Of a DNA stretch of 64,000 nt, positions 1 to 10,851 are shown one piece after another (the first letter of the stretch is position 1; the number at the start of each line of letters is the position of its first letter). Origin of the DNA: Dipteronia dyeriana. Lineage: Eukaryota > Streptophyta > Magnoliopsida > Sapindales > Sapindaceae. Below the pieces are notes generated by a model that saw nothing but the letters and a program-made list of their open reading frames with translations, made no database searches and was not told where the DNA came from. A program made the translations under genes and the position numbers. The DNA is taken from contig CM065297.1 in the NCBI GenBank assembly GCA_032871835.1, positions 40,425,098 through 40,489,097 of the forward strand. The letters are read 5' to 3'.

Positions 1-2
1 AC

Positions 3-140
3 ATCCATGAAGAGATCTGGCATAGCACACTAGAGTGTTACAGTTTACGTAACCAGTTGGAGGCTCTGTTAAGAGGAGGATGCATGGTAGAGTTCTTACA
101 ACAAGTCAGAGACAACATCCAGATAGAGAAGGGGGTATAA
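3..140 (+). pseudogene. Ty3/gypsy gag C-terminal end (fragment)
   Basis: Reading from base 3 in frame gives a stretch with HEEIWHSTLECYSLRNQLEA, which resembles the last part of plant gypsy Gag: a decayed zinc knuckle followed by the conserved C-Y-x-L-R-N-Q-I-E-x-L-I-R-G-G tail. Gag packages element RNA. The reading frame enters from outside the window and is followed by a stop near 137. It lies just upstream of a protease and a reverse transcriptase on the same strand, the normal gag-pol order. The knuckle has lost its first cysteines, so this is a relic. The family call rests on motif likeness only. Confidence 0.55.
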
Positions 141-375
141 GTAGAGATCCGGAAAGATGAGGAGAAGAGAAGAGAAGAGGTAAATTGAAGGATTTGATGT
201 AGCAAATTCAAGTCATCCATACTAACAGTAGAGGTCCAACCTTGGCTTGATCCTCCAACAATGCTTAAAGAACCACGCGAGGAAGATTCCCCACGTGGAG
301 AAAGGTCGAAGCATTTTCAAGCTGGAACAGAGTATTCCAGACACTTCTTAGTCAGGTCAGATTATCTTATCTAAG

Positions 376-798
376 GTGGAAGCCTACAGCATTGCACAGC
401 CCTACGACGATTTGTTTATGGTCATAGTACAGATCGCTAACTGTGAGGTATATCGTGTGCTTATCTATTCATGCAGCAGTATGGATGTCCTCTTTAAACA
501 TACTTTAGAAAAACTTAACCTGAAGAAGTGGTACTATAATAGTTGCACAACTCTTTTGTATGGTTTCACAGGCAACTCTGTCATGCCAGTGGGATCGAAG
601 ATACTCCCCGTGATCATAAGAACCGCACCCTTCCAACAAATTATAATGAAAAACTTTATCGTAGTTGACCTTCCAATGGCCTACAATGCAATACTAGGAA
701 TACCATTTCTATCAGCCATCAAGGGAGCCTTTTCAGTCTACCATAACACCTTAAAGTTTCTAGTCGGGAACCAAGTAGGCAAGGTGTATGGTGACTAG
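376..798 (+). pseudogene. Ty3/gypsy retroviral-type aspartic protease, catalytic Asp lost
   Basis: This 140-codon open stretch matches the aspartic protease of plant Ty3/gypsy polyproteins, which cuts the Gag-Pol precursor. The active-site loop, normally V-L-(V/I)-D-T-G-S-S, reads VLIYSCSSMDVLF: the catalytic Asp is replaced by Tyr and the Gly by Cys, so the enzyme would be inactive. The second half keeps the family features: a PVGSKILPV-like flap region and FIVVDLPMAYNAILGIPFL, matching the usual F-x-V-V-D-x-x-x-x-Y-N-x-I-L-G-R-P. There is no ATG at the left edge; the segment is internal to a polyprotein. It is followed by a stop-ridden linker and then the reverse transcriptase. Confidence 0.8.
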
Positions 799-1019
799 CT
801 AGCTGCTAGAAAATGTTATGTGTTTTCTTCTAACCCGATAGTACTGGCAAGACAATTCTCACAAGTGTCAACAATACAAAACCGGGAAGTATCAAGGATG
901 AACCAGGAGGATTTAGAGCCTACAGATCATCCAAAAAGTTATTCCTATAAAATGGATGAAAAAGAGCAAGAAAAGGTGACTCGACCAAAGTGGTGAAGGT
1001 CGGGGCTGCACTCGAAGCT

Positions 1020-1625
1020 ATGTTAAAAGAGGGATTGATCAAGTTGCTCTAGGAGTTGAACGACATTTTTGCATGGAGCCATGATGAGATGCTAGGGATC
1101 CTTTTGTCTTGGGCATCCCACAGGTTGGCGATCGATCCTGACATCAAACCTATCAAACAAAAGAGGCGACATTACAATATGGAGAGGAATGTGGTAATCT
1201 AGAAGAAGGTTGACAAGTTGATCAAGGACGGTTTCATTAAGGAAGCCCGATATCATGACTGGCTCGCTGTCATGGTAATGGCCAGTAAGGTAAATAGAAA
1301 ACGGTGAATGTGTATCGACTACACGGATCTCAATCCGGCATGCCCGAAGGATAGTTTTCCTCTCCCAAAAATCGATCAACTGGCTGAATCCACAACAGGG
1401 AACAAGCTCTTGAGCTTTATGGACGTATTCTCGGGGTATAACCGGATCATGATGTACCCCGCTCACCAGGACAAGACCAGCTTTATCACCGGGCAAGGTC
1501 TATACTTCTACAAGGTGATGTCGTTTCGGCTTTAGAATGCAGGAGCTATATACTAGCGGCTGGTCAATCGACGGTTCGACCCTGAAATTAGAAGGTCGAT
1601 GGAAGTATACATCGATAATTCTAGT
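1020..1625 (+). pseudogene. Ty3/gypsy reverse transcriptase fragment (Tat-like), truncated at the active site
   Basis: Conceptual translation gives the pre-RT segment ELNDIFAWSHDEMLGI, then KKVDKLIKDGFIKEA, then CIDYTDLNPACPKDSFPLPK (1311-1370) and the palm motif A region LLSFMDVFSGYNRI (about 1409-1450). These are diagnostic of plant gypsy reverse transcriptase, which copies element RNA into DNA. In-frame stops near 1050, 1200, 1305 and 1533, plus a break in the linker, make it non-functional. The catalytic YxDD box is present only as VYIDN at about 1605-1620, where the coding sequence stops abruptly. LTR-A sequence begins immediately after, so the rest of pol was removed by the insertion or by a later deletion. 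It is close in sequence to the minus-strand element at 37-40 kb. Confidence 0.8.
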
Positions 1626-1629
1626 TGAC

Positions 1630-2591
1630 AATTGGTCAAATTAGGAAGTTTTAATTTAGTCATGATTTAATTAAATAATTTGTTATTGAATAAATACACT
1701 ATTTGAGTTAGATTAGGAGTCTTGGTGTACAAAAGAATTCTTCTTTAAAATGGATTCTTTGTCACCAAGCAAATCCTCCTAAGGAAAGGATTCTTGCCCA
1801 CCAAGTAAATCCTTCTCAGGAGAGGATTTGGTCTACTGTATATATTACCTATTAATTTCGGCCAAGGCAATAATTTTACTAGAAAATTCGGCCAAGGCTA
1901 GGTTTTATTCAAGAAGAAAATTTGGCCATGGCTATGGTTCGGCCAAGAGAGAATTTTTAGCGTAGAGAATTTAGTTCTTGCTCTAGATAAATTCGCCCAA
2001 CTTAAAAGATTGGTGTGTGAAAATTTAGCAAAGAGGAAGATGATGAAAGAACGGTTTGTATTCGATAGTGCACTATTCGGCCAAGAGAGATTTTTTAGTG
2101 TAGAGAATTTGGTTCTTGCTTTAGATAAATTCGTCCAACTTAAAAGATTGGCGCGTGAAAATTTAGCAAAGAGGAAAAGGAAGAAAGAACGTTTTGTATT
2201 CCATAGTGCACTAGTAGCCTTTACATCGAATCTAGGTCACGCGAGTTTCAATCAAATTGATTGATAATTAACAAACGACCTAATGTTCTTTGTTTTTATT
2301 CTTGGAGGATTATTATGACTAGCAAAGAGAGAGAGAGAGTTTGTTTGTTTCCATCTTCAGGTATACAATTTAAAGAAAGGGTGCCCACATTCCTAGTTGA
2401 TTCACATTCGTGATTGGATTGGAAGATCTTACGGATTCAATTCGACGCTTGTTCAATCGTCATGAGAAAGAGGTACAATACTTTTAATATACGTCATTTA
2501 ATCTAGGGTTAAGGTTTTTTCTATTAAATGGAGTAATTTTAAATATATCAAACCTTTATTTTACGCTTCCGCCACGTTTTAATCCCTATAG
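1630..2591 (+). mobile_element. LTR-A fragment, 5'-truncated
   Basis: The sequence from about 1633 (caaattaggaagt) follows the 3' half of the complete LTR-A at 18634-20834. Shared landmarks in order are the 'gattaggagtcttgg' block, the repeated 'ggattctt...ccaagtaaatcc' blocks, 'tttcggccaag', 'gtacactag/gtgcactag', 'cacgcgagtttcaat', and the end block with 'gattggaagatctt' and 'ccctata' (ccctaca in intact copies). About 1.2 kb of the 5' half is missing. It abuts the truncated RT directly, suggesting a deletion joined the two. Confidence 0.75.
1938..2213 (+). repeat. Tandem duplication, 2 x 138 bp
   Basis: The block starting ttcggccaagagaga at 1938 recurs at 2076 with the same downstream order (gtagagaattt, aacttaaaagattgg, gaaaatttagcaaagagg, ttgtattc). 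The copies differ by scattered substitutions. The other LTR-A copies in the window have one version, so the duplication is private to this copy. 138 is a multiple of three but there is no sign of coding selection. Confidence 0.85.
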
Positions 2592-3230
2592 GAAAGACCA
2601 GGTAACCGTTGCTTCCCGTATGTAATACTCAATGTTCATCAATTAATTTCATTAACAAGATTCAATCCAAATTTTGGGTTCATTCTTATCTTAATTATGA
2701 TATTACCATTCCAAAGGTTTAATCACATGTTCTCAATCACTACTCACCCTTTTGCCATGTCATGAGCACTAACCAAAAACCCTTTAATGTGCAAGAACTT
2801 GTGAACCAGAATTTTCTCACATAGGCTTTGGTTGAAAGTAAATTATATTCCTTCAATTGAAAAGGTAATTAAGACCACCTTAGGCTTATAACGTCAATTT
2901 ATAAATTATCAAAAACCCTATACAAGCTTCAATGAATTTCCATAAATTGAAACAAATCAAGAATCAAGATATAGAATGATTGGACAAATCTAAACTTGTA
3001 TTGATGAATAAATAATGAATTTTTATCATGACAAGAGCATCACATTGGTTCACATGGATTCCTAAGTATGAATTTAGTTACATATCATAGAGATAAAGAG
3101 ATAAGAGATTGAATAGAGAAGACTCGAAATGATCATGAAAGAGCTCCTCGAATTCTTCTTGTTGATTGCAAGACTCCATATGATCTAGTGTTAATCTTCT
3201 TCTTCTACTCTCTCTACAATAGATTGATGG
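2592..3230. other. Non-coding spacer, probably old LTR sequence
   Basis: No credible gene. The part from about 2990 to 3230 (tcatgacaagagcatcaca, agagattgaatagagaagac, gaaagagctcctc) loosely resembles the minus-strand LTR-E around 36180-36330, so it may be a decayed piece of that family. Confidence 0.35.
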
Positions 3231-4909
3231 TGTAAGGACCTCAATTTATTATTGGCTCATTCCTTGAAAAACCATTTTGGGGTTTTAATTTGTAAGGGTA
3301 GACTAGGCCTTCAATGTGAATGATCAAGCTTTAAAGGCACTCTCATGTCAATAAAAACAAGAAGAACTTAAAGGTAGTTCACTTGTGCTTAACCTTCTTT
3401 GAAGAGATCTTAGTTGCACACACACACACACTCTATTCTCATGCAAGTTTATTCATCGTGCAGTGTGTATTATTTATTGATGTATGCATATCTTTCTTGT
3501 CTCTTCGTTGCTTGCTTGGTGTGTCTTTTTGTCTTGATTGAATCCTTTAAAAATCCCTTGAAAAATCATGTTGGGATGAAACTTTTGCATTTGTCATGGG
3601 ACACTTCGTCAAACATCTCGAAAACTTCTTTCCAGAAGTTATCACGGAATATCCCTTCGCCGTCCCTTCGCCGTCCCTCCCCTAATCCCTCATACGAACC
3701 TCTTTCCACTCGATTTCATGAGACACCTTTTCGTTGCCTCTCCCGTGAACTTCCTATTAAAAGTTTTCGCAGGACATGTCTTTGTTGTTTCTCCCACGAC
3801 AGACGTCTTTTTGGTGCTTTTTTGTCTTTTCCATTGCAACTCATTTTTCTCACTTTATATTCATCATCTTCTTTCCCATTCATACCTGGAGAGCTCTAAA
3901 ATTCATATCCTTAGTGAGAGAAAGTGACTCTAAGAGAGAGAAAGCTTCAAGCTATGTGTTTGGACCCCAAACCATCTTCATCTTGCATCACAAGCATCAT
4001 TCAAAGTAGAGTTTTCACTAATTGGTAAGTAGAACTATCATTCTTTCTCATTTATTGTTCTACCTTATCAATACATGTCATTTATTGCTTAGGTTAGTAA
4101 ATCTTCATATTTATTCTATATCAATTGAAGTTATGACATATTTGTGGTTATATTGTGATAGCTAGCATTTTGGCCATATTTTCCATCTGGCTAAGTCTCT
4201 ATGTATTGAATTTAGACTTTGTTGTCTAGGACTAATTGATTGCATTGTTGTCCCTTCCATTATATGACACATTAGGTTGATATGGCCTTATTTGATAATT
4301 AGGTTGTTAGATTTCCATCTTTACACATAATTAAACATTTAATTTTTTGCCTAGCATTAGTTGCATTTAGAATATTTCACATATTCACATTGGCTATTTT
4401 TTGATCTCTTTTTAAGAGTTAAGACGTGCGACTACAAGGTGTAGTGAACAAGCAAATGAAGTCTTGCAACCTAGGTGTGGTTGGCAAGCTTCGATCAAGA
4501 ATCACTATAAACGCCTGCGGGTAGTAGTGGTGGGTTAGTAACCTTAAAGTGTGACTAGGTTGGCAAGCTTCGATCAAGAATCACTATAAACGCCTGTGGG
4601 TAGTAGTGGTGGGTTAGTAACCTTGAAGTGTGACTAGGTGGTCAACATAGGTTGTAAATATTATTACAATAGTGGATTCGAGGATCGTAAGTGGCTAGGT
4701 GGTTAGCCCATGGTTTTTCCCTTGTTGAAGTGTTAACATAGAAAAATCAAGTATTGTTTATATTTCTACACTTTATGCTTGACTTTGTATGTTTGTTTAC
4801 TAGGGTGATTCTTAATATTGACTAATCAAGAAAAATTGATAATTGACTTGATTAAAACCTATTCAACCCCCTCTAGGTTAATTAGACATACACATTAGGG
4901 TTATTTTCA
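3231..4909 (+). mobile_element. Decayed LTR-C copy (probable solo LTR)
   Basis: It starts tgtaaggacctcaattt and ends gggttattttca, matching the ends of the full LTR-C at 22072-24528 (tgtaaagacttcgatttt ... gagaactttca). Landmarks in order are the cacacaca run, 'ttgattgaatcc', the gagctct block before 'agagagaaa', 'gatagctagcattt', 'ttaggttgttagatttc' and 'attcaaccccct'. No primer-binding site follows the right end, and the flanking five bases (gatgg / aatga) do not match, so a solo LTR is likely but the target duplication is lost. Several short open stretches inside it are LTR sequence, not genes. Confidence 0.7.
4481..4638 (+). repeat. Tandem duplication, 2 x 79 bp
   Basis: ttggcaagcttcgatcaaga at 4481 recurs at 4560, followed in both by cactataaacgcctg and gggtagtagtggtgggttag. 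Only two differences are obvious (gcggg/gtggg, taaag/tgaag), so the duplication is more recent than the decay of the LTR-C copy that holds it. Confidence 0.9.
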
Positions 4910-5800
4910 AATGAACTTTGAAGCGATGTGTGATGAATGATTAATAGGAGACACCCCCTTGGTGACTTGGGACCTGCCTTGGATGGTTCACCCCGAAATT
5001 AGGATTCAAAGGGTTCTATAAAAGTTTTAGATTTTAAGCCAAGTCCTTAACCAATATGGAAATTGAATCCCATGAGAATACTAGACTTTTTTTCTAAGAT
5101 TTTATTTCTTTCTTAATCAATTAAAATTGATTACTTATTAATGTAAGATAAGGACTGTGTGTCCTCTTGCTGTCCAAGACTCCCACACACATCCCAGAAG
5201 GTTTATTTCCCATTTCGACAACTTGCAAAGCGATTCCTGTCACTATTTATAGAATTTTCTCTGATCTTACTTTCGGGAAAACAAAAACGGGCATATATCC
5301 TACTCAAAATTTAGATCGAAAAATCATAAACAACACCAGAAAATAGACACTAAAGGTGTTCCAAAATAGGTGGCACACAACCCAGTTTAATCAGAAGAGA
5401 AATATGGGCCTTGCAACTTAGTTGTTCGTACAATTATGAAATTTTTCTTTCTATGATTTTTGCTATGATACGTGCGCCACGTCTTATTCTGAATTCATCG
5501 AGGTTGGGACCGTGGTTCACACTTCAAGGCCTGGGTCACGGTTTATGCTACGGTCTCGTCCAATTTTGCTCATATTCTCCATCTTTCAACTTCTTTTCAA
5601 AATAAGATCCAACACTGTTTTATGGAATGTGATTTACACATGCAAAAAAAAATACAAATTTCACTTGAGAACAAAGCACAAATAAAAGGAAATTAGGGCC
5701 TAAAACATGTATATAAATGGACTGGTCACTTCATGTATTTCCCCTTTTTCGTTCGATGTTCGACTTGGGAAAAAGACATGAGATCGTACTCCTCTTTCTC
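4910..5800. other. No recognisable feature
   Basis: AT-rich sequence with stops in all frames. The block around 5160-5600, with 'accgtggttcaca' and 'gggtcacggtttatg', has the look of retrotransposon LTR sequence, but I could not align it to another copy in the window. Confidence 0.4.
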
Positions 5801-5801
5801 T

Positions 5802-6580
5802 TCATCTCGAAGCATATTGACCATAGGGGGCACTCATGCCTAGAGATTTGGAAGTGTTTAAATTGTGGACATCATCATGACTAACTTTTCTTAGCATCCC
5901 CATAAGATTAGGTGGTGGCAATGGACTAGAAACGATACGCTTTGTCCTCCTCCTTCTTTCTTCTTGCAGAGGGGAATTTCCCACGGGATCAATAACACCG
6001 GCCTGGTGAATAGCCTTTCTGGGCGTGAAGACACCATCATGGCCCGTGTTATCTGCGTTCTTTGTTACGTGAGCAAACTCCCCACAGAAAGGCTTCTCAT
6101 CAATGACTAAAAAAAAAGAGTAAAATGTAAAATAACTAAGGATTTGTCTGTAGGGAAGACAAAAAAAATATAAAATAAAATAGATACTCACATTGGGGGT
6201 TATCATCGACAAGCTTAAAAAATATAAAATAAAATAGATACTCACATTGGGGGTTATCATCGACAAGCTTAGAAAGAATCCCTTGATCAAGCAAAATGGA
6301 CTCAGTGAATAAATCAGTAGCGCCTTATCACTTAATGGGTAAGTAACCATTTTTCCATCCCTATTGATCTTGTCACTAGTTAAATTTTATGGATCCTTCA
6401 TCCATGTACGGCATTTCAGTAAGTGGTGATGTATGACCTCATCCAGTTGCCGTGTTAAAGAATCCCAAACCACTTCTCTTCCCCATGTACCATTCATGTA
6501 AAATCAACCGTTCCTCCAAAACTTATTTGAAATAGGAAAACCTATAAAATTCGCATCTTATCATGCATGGAGCCAATCTC
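5802..6580 (-). pseudogene. Broken multi-exon coding fragment of unknown function
   Basis: On the minus strand there are three pieces that read like exons. One (about 6370-6500) gives WGREVVWDSLTRQLDEVIHH. One (about 6250-6302) gives ESILLDQGILSKLVDDNPQ and is followed by a GTGAGT splice-donor-like sequence. One (about 5810-6107) gives DEKPFCGEFAHV and then a basic, proline-rich tail with EERRRRTKRIVSSPLPPPNL, preceded by a pyrimidine-rich stretch ending in AG. The A/T-only sequence between the last two looks like an intron. Stops and a frame break between the first two make it a pseudogene. I do not recognise the family. It could be a host gene piece carried by a transposon or part of a plant transposon protein. 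Confidence 0.4.
6167..6274 (-). repeat. Tandem duplication, 2 x 54 bp, across a donor-like site
   Basis: The block aatataaaataaaatagata at 6167 continues through 'ctcacattgggggttatcat' and 'cgacaagctta' and repeats at 6221, nearly identical. It duplicates the minus-strand exon end and the GTGAGT donor-like sequence of the surrounding broken gene, so two alternative donors would exist. Confidence 0.9.
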
Positions 6581-6595
6581 GATGTCGCTTGCCTT

Positions 6596-8612
6596 TGTAA
6601 GTGTCACCTTTTTATGATTGACTTATTTCAGTGACAAACCACAATTGGGGATTTTAATGTAAGGGTAGATTAGGTTCTTGATGTGTTCATGATCAGGCTT
6701 CCCAAGGCATCCCAAAGCCTCATGATCAAGTTCTTAAAGGTATATCAATTTACTTTGATTATTGAAGAGAATAGTGTTGGGATTTATGCTCTAAAGCTTG
6801 TAATTTGTAATTGTTATAAAAATGTAATATATGAATATTCATTACATAAATATTGATTTATTAATATCCGTACACTTATATCATATGTGCAAAACATCCA
6901 AGATTACTAGATGTAATCTTTAACTGAGTATTTGAGTGTCAAATATAGATGAATTTAGTTCATCCATTCTAAAGAGTCCGTAAAGAGGAAATAAGGCTGG
7001 GTACTTTGTTTATGGTTAATCTATAGTTGAGGTCAATTCCATAGTGTACGGGTCTTATCCTAGACTATTCATGTAGTGACATGGGAATTGAGGCACCTTA
7101 TATAATGAAATCGTATGGGACAGGGCCACGACCTATACGAATCTCTCACCAAAATCTCTTAAATGAAGAGATTCATATATATTGACAAATGATGACTGTA
7201 TATGGGTGATCTTAATCCTGAGTGTATTACTGACTCTTTTAGGTCAGATTATGACTTTTGACATACCGTGGATGAGATCGGAGTAACATTTTCGATCAAT
7301 AACTCGATATCTTGGAGTCATGGTTTAGCTTGTGTCTGGGATGGTTTGCACACAATAAATGAATCCACTCCTTCTTGCGATAAGTAAATGAGTAGTTCTC
7401 TTAAGGTTTGATTCGGGGTTTGAACAATTAAGAGCACTCTCCTTCTTCCATGATGGAAGACAGGATATAATTGTTCATTAGCGAATCAATGATACATAAA
7501 GGAAATGATATAATTAGAGAGGTATGATGAACTTTATGACCAAGCTCTAATTATGAACTACTCGTGGAGGATCATCCCATATGCAATAGCTACATCGATG
7601 GAAACTAAGATTTTAGTCAGTGTAATGCATCTGCAGTTTCGAGAGTGCAGCCTCAAGTTTTTAGTAGAGTAACTTCGAGATTAATAATCATGGAATATTG
7701 ATTATATATTTTAATTAATATTTCTAATTATTATTGGAGCTTAAAATTGTGCATCTATTAAGTCTTCTTGCTAGCCCTTTCTGGTTATTGGTAACAAGAG
7801 TCACGGTTAATTAATTGGATAGTCCAATTAACTTTGTTACGAAAGTGACACGAATAAATTCAAGGAAGTAATTAAATAATATCATTATTTGATTAGTATA
7901 TTAATAATTGAATTATACTAATAATTAAGAATTATTAATTATTTAATTATTTATAGGAGGTTACTGGTTTGAACCATGACTAATACAAAAGGGATTAAAA
8001 ATAATAAAGATTATTTTAAATCCTAGAGGTCACAGGTTCAAGTCATAGTGGTGACCAAACTAAAATATTATTTAGAATCCTATTTTGACTTGGACAGCTA
8101 AACCTTATGATCATGATATATAAATAGATACATATCGGGAAACAAAAGTGAAACAACCAAAAAACCTAATAACAGAGAGTGAGGTGTGGCAAAGCAAAAA
8201 AAATAAATTGCAAGAGCGGGCCAAACACAAGGAGAGAGCAAGGAGTTGTCCTCTTGATTTTTATAACCTCTATCTAGTCTTATTTGTATTTGTGATGTGC
8301 CGACACAAGTTATCAAACCGTGGGTCATAGCACGGATCACTTGGTGGTGAAATCGGAACCAAAGAATAAAGAAAACAATCAAATATACTTCAATTTTTTT
8401 TAATATGTGTATATATACGAAAATCCGGTCTCGTAATTATGTTTTCTAAAGGAAAAAGTTTTGAAACCCAATACATATTTCGCAGCTAATTTTTAATGAA
8501 AACCCCTTTTTTCCCTACAAATAAGTGCACACACACCTCCACGCATTTGAATTGTTTATGCATTGTGCTCTTTTCAAGTTTTAGTGTGTGCAATTTATTA
8601 CACAATCACACT
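6596..8612 (+). mobile_element. LTR-C copy interrupted by a solo LTR
   Basis: 6596-6774 matches the start of LTR-C (tgtaagtgtcacctttttatg, then attggggattttaatgtaag and gggtagattaggtt). The match resumes at 8520 with the 'gtgcacacacac' run, 'gcatttgaattg' and 'acacaatcacacttg', and fades after about 8612. The gap, 6775-8519, is another LTR. The right part of LTR-C is missing; Athila-like pol sequence follows from about 8797. Confidence 0.7.
6775..8519 (+). mobile_element. Solo LTR-G (copia-type) inserted in LTR-C
   Basis: It starts tgttgggatttatgctcta and ends ttttttccctaca, with TG...CA termini. Its first half is close to the big copia LTR at 47613 (e.g. 'agctgggtactttattt', 'ggttaatctatag', 'gagcgctctcc' equivalents) while its last bases resemble LTR-A. 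Flanking five bases are aatag on the left and aataa on the right, a target duplication with one change. No internal domains are present, so the element was reduced to one LTR by recombination between its two LTRs. Confidence 0.8.
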
Positions 8613-8796
8613 TGAACAACACTTATTTAGACTAGGTTTGATTTTGTTTGCAAAAGAGAGTTTTTTTATCTCTTCTGCAGTATGGGTCGCGGCATGCACC
8701 ATAACTTGTTCATCTTGCACACACCGTGACTGTTTCCAATTGGTTCCCTCGTATATTACGTAGTTTGTGCACATTTTCTGTTATGCAATTTTAACT

Positions 8797-9470
8797 ATGA
8801 TGTCTTCCAAAGGCTTCCAGCAGTTTATTGCATGGTTGGTGCACCACTTCTGTCCCATTGAGAATTTGCCACCCATGGTTTCAGTCAAGGGAGTTAGAAG
8901 CTTTTTGGGGCATGCTGGTTTCTATTGGCATTTTATCAAGGACTTCTCTAAGATCACCAAGATTTTGTGTCCTTTATTGATGAAAGATGTGCCTTTTGCT
9001 TTTAATGATGAGTGCATGCATGCTTTTGAGACTTTAAAGAAAAGGTTGACCTCAGCTCCTACTGTGTTGGATTCTGATTGTACACTCCCTTTTGATCTTA
9101 TGTATGATGCTAGCAACTTTTCGGTGGTCTAATTTATGGCAAAGAAAGGGAAAAAGGTTGCATGTGATTTATTACGCTAGCCAAACTCTAAATGAAGCTC
9201 AAATTAACTTTGCTACTATCGAAAAGGAACTTTTGGTGATTGTCTTTGCGTTTGATAAATTTAGATCATACTTGGTGGATTCTAAAGTAGTTATCTATAC
9301 CAATCATTCAGCCATCAAGTATTTTTTGGCAAAGAAGGATGCCAGCCACGGTTGATCCGGTGTGTTATGCTTTTACAAGAATTCAACCTTGAAGTTCGAG
9401 ACAAAAAGAGGTCGACGAATTTCGTTACGGATCACTTATCAAGACTAGAGAAGCATGTTGAATATAAAGT
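8797..9470 (+). pseudogene. Athila-like gypsy pol: end of reverse transcriptase and RNase H
   Basis: The translation opens with a damaged SSKG...IENLPP segment, then SVKGVRSFLGHAGFY and HFIKDFSKI, the connection region of plant gypsy pol. RNase H follows: the first catalytic Asp in LMYDASNFSVV, then a stop and frameshift near 9130, then LHVIYYASQTLNEAQINFAT, IEKELLVIVFAFDKFRSYLV and VVIYTNHSAIKYFLAKKDA, whose usual D (YTDH) is N here. A second frameshift near 9350 precedes MLLQEFNLEVRDKK and TDHLSRLE. RNase H removes the RNA template during reverse transcription. The N-terminal RT palm is absent; the copy starts abruptly after LTR-C sequence. The wording of the motifs is typical of the Athila branch. 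Confidence 0.85.
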
Positions 9471-10851
9471 ACAAGTGACCATAAATGAAGCATTTCCCGA
9501 TGAACAACTTTTTGAAATTGTTGAAGCGATAGTCCCATGGTTTACCGACTATGTTAATTGCCATGCAAGTGAAATCCTACCCATGGAGATGAGCTTTCTT
9601 CAAAGAAGAAAAAAAATTTTGGATGTGAGAAACACTATTGGGATGAGCCGCTCTGATTTCGAGCATGCGCAGATGGTATGATTCGAGGTTATGTTCCACA
9701 AGAAGAAATGAAATGTGTGATTGAACATTACCATTCAAGGGAGTGTGGTAGGCACTTTGGAGGAAATAGAATGGCAAGGAAGATTTTGAAATTGGGATTT
9801 TGGTGGCCAACTCTCTTTTAAGATGCAAAAAGTTATGTGGAAGCTTGTGACTGGTGCCAACAAATTGATAATATTGGGCCATTCAATGGGATATTCGAAG
9901 TGGAGTTGTTCGATTTTTAGGTGATAGATTTCATGGTGCCATTCCCAAGTTCTTATGGGAAACAATTCATCCTTATGGCGATGGATTACGTGTCAAAATG
10001 GGTCGAGGCCATTGCATGTCCCACAAGAGATGCCAAATTGGTCACAAAATTCTTAAAGAAGAACATCTTTTCGAGATTTGGAGTTCCTAGAGCTATTATA
10101 AGTGATGGGGTATCACACTTTTTCAACAGGATCTTCGTCACTTTCTTGAAGAAATATGGTGTCAAGCATAGGGTTACTATACCATACCATCTCCAAGCTA
10201 ACGGTCAAGCAGAGATCTCAAACCATGAAATCAAAGAAATTCTAGAGTTAACTGTTGGGAAGTCTAAAAATGATTGGTCCATAAAGCTTGATGATGCTCT
10301 ATGGGCATACAGAACAACTTTCAAAACCCAGATTGGCATGAGTCCATTTATACTTGTGTTTGGAAAATCATGTCACCTTCCAGTTGAAATGGAGCAAAAA
10401 GCATATTGGGCAATAAAGGTTCTAAATTTTGATCTGCAGGATACTTAAAAGAAATGTTTGCTGCAACTCAATGAACTTGGTGAGATCTAGTTGGATGCGT
10501 ATAAGAACGCCCGAATTTACAAGGGGAAGGCCAAGGTATGGCAAGATAGGAGGATTTTGAGGAAAAATTTCCAAGTGGAGTATCAAGTGCTTCTTATTAA
10601 TTCACGACTCTAGTTGTTTCCCGGAAAGCTTATGAGTTGTTGGACTGGACCATACAAAGTGACAAAGGTGTTCCCATATGGCAATGTTTAAATCGAAAAT
10701 AAAGCCAATGAGAGTTTCAATATAAATGGGCAGAGACTGAAAATCTATTAGGAAGGGGTGTTTGACGAGCCCGTTACCAAGGTTCTGCTCAACGAACCCA
10801 AATATTCCAAAACAAAGGAAGGAGGTACCAAACTTGTGTAAATATTTAACC
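9471..10851 (+). pseudogene. Athila-like gypsy integrase with DD(35)E residues kept
   Basis: The zinc-binding part reads EHYHSRECGRHFGG ... GFWWPTLF ... ACDWCQQ, giving the H-H-C-C pattern. The catalytic core shows [18 protein letters not shown] (first Asp, about 9921), then [11 protein letters not shown], then [12 protein letters not shown] (second Asp, about 10100) and [13 protein letters not shown] (Glu, about 10210), so all three acidic residues survive. [29 protein letters not shown] and, near 10640, SCWTGPYKVTKVFPYG complete the C-terminal domain. Stops near 9821, 9917, 10446, 10487 and 10610 inactivate it. Integrase joins element DNA to the chromosome. Coding ends at a stop near 10850, close to LNEPKYSKTKEGG. 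Confidence 0.9.

Noticed and set aside
3414..4009. Open reading frames of 69-161 codons, serine/leucine rich
   Set aside because: They lie wholly within an LTR-C copy; the same region in the other LTR-C copies is not open and shares no protein pattern.
3226..4914. Target duplication around the first LTR-C
   Set aside because: gatgg and aatga do not match and the right border is uncertain by a few bases.
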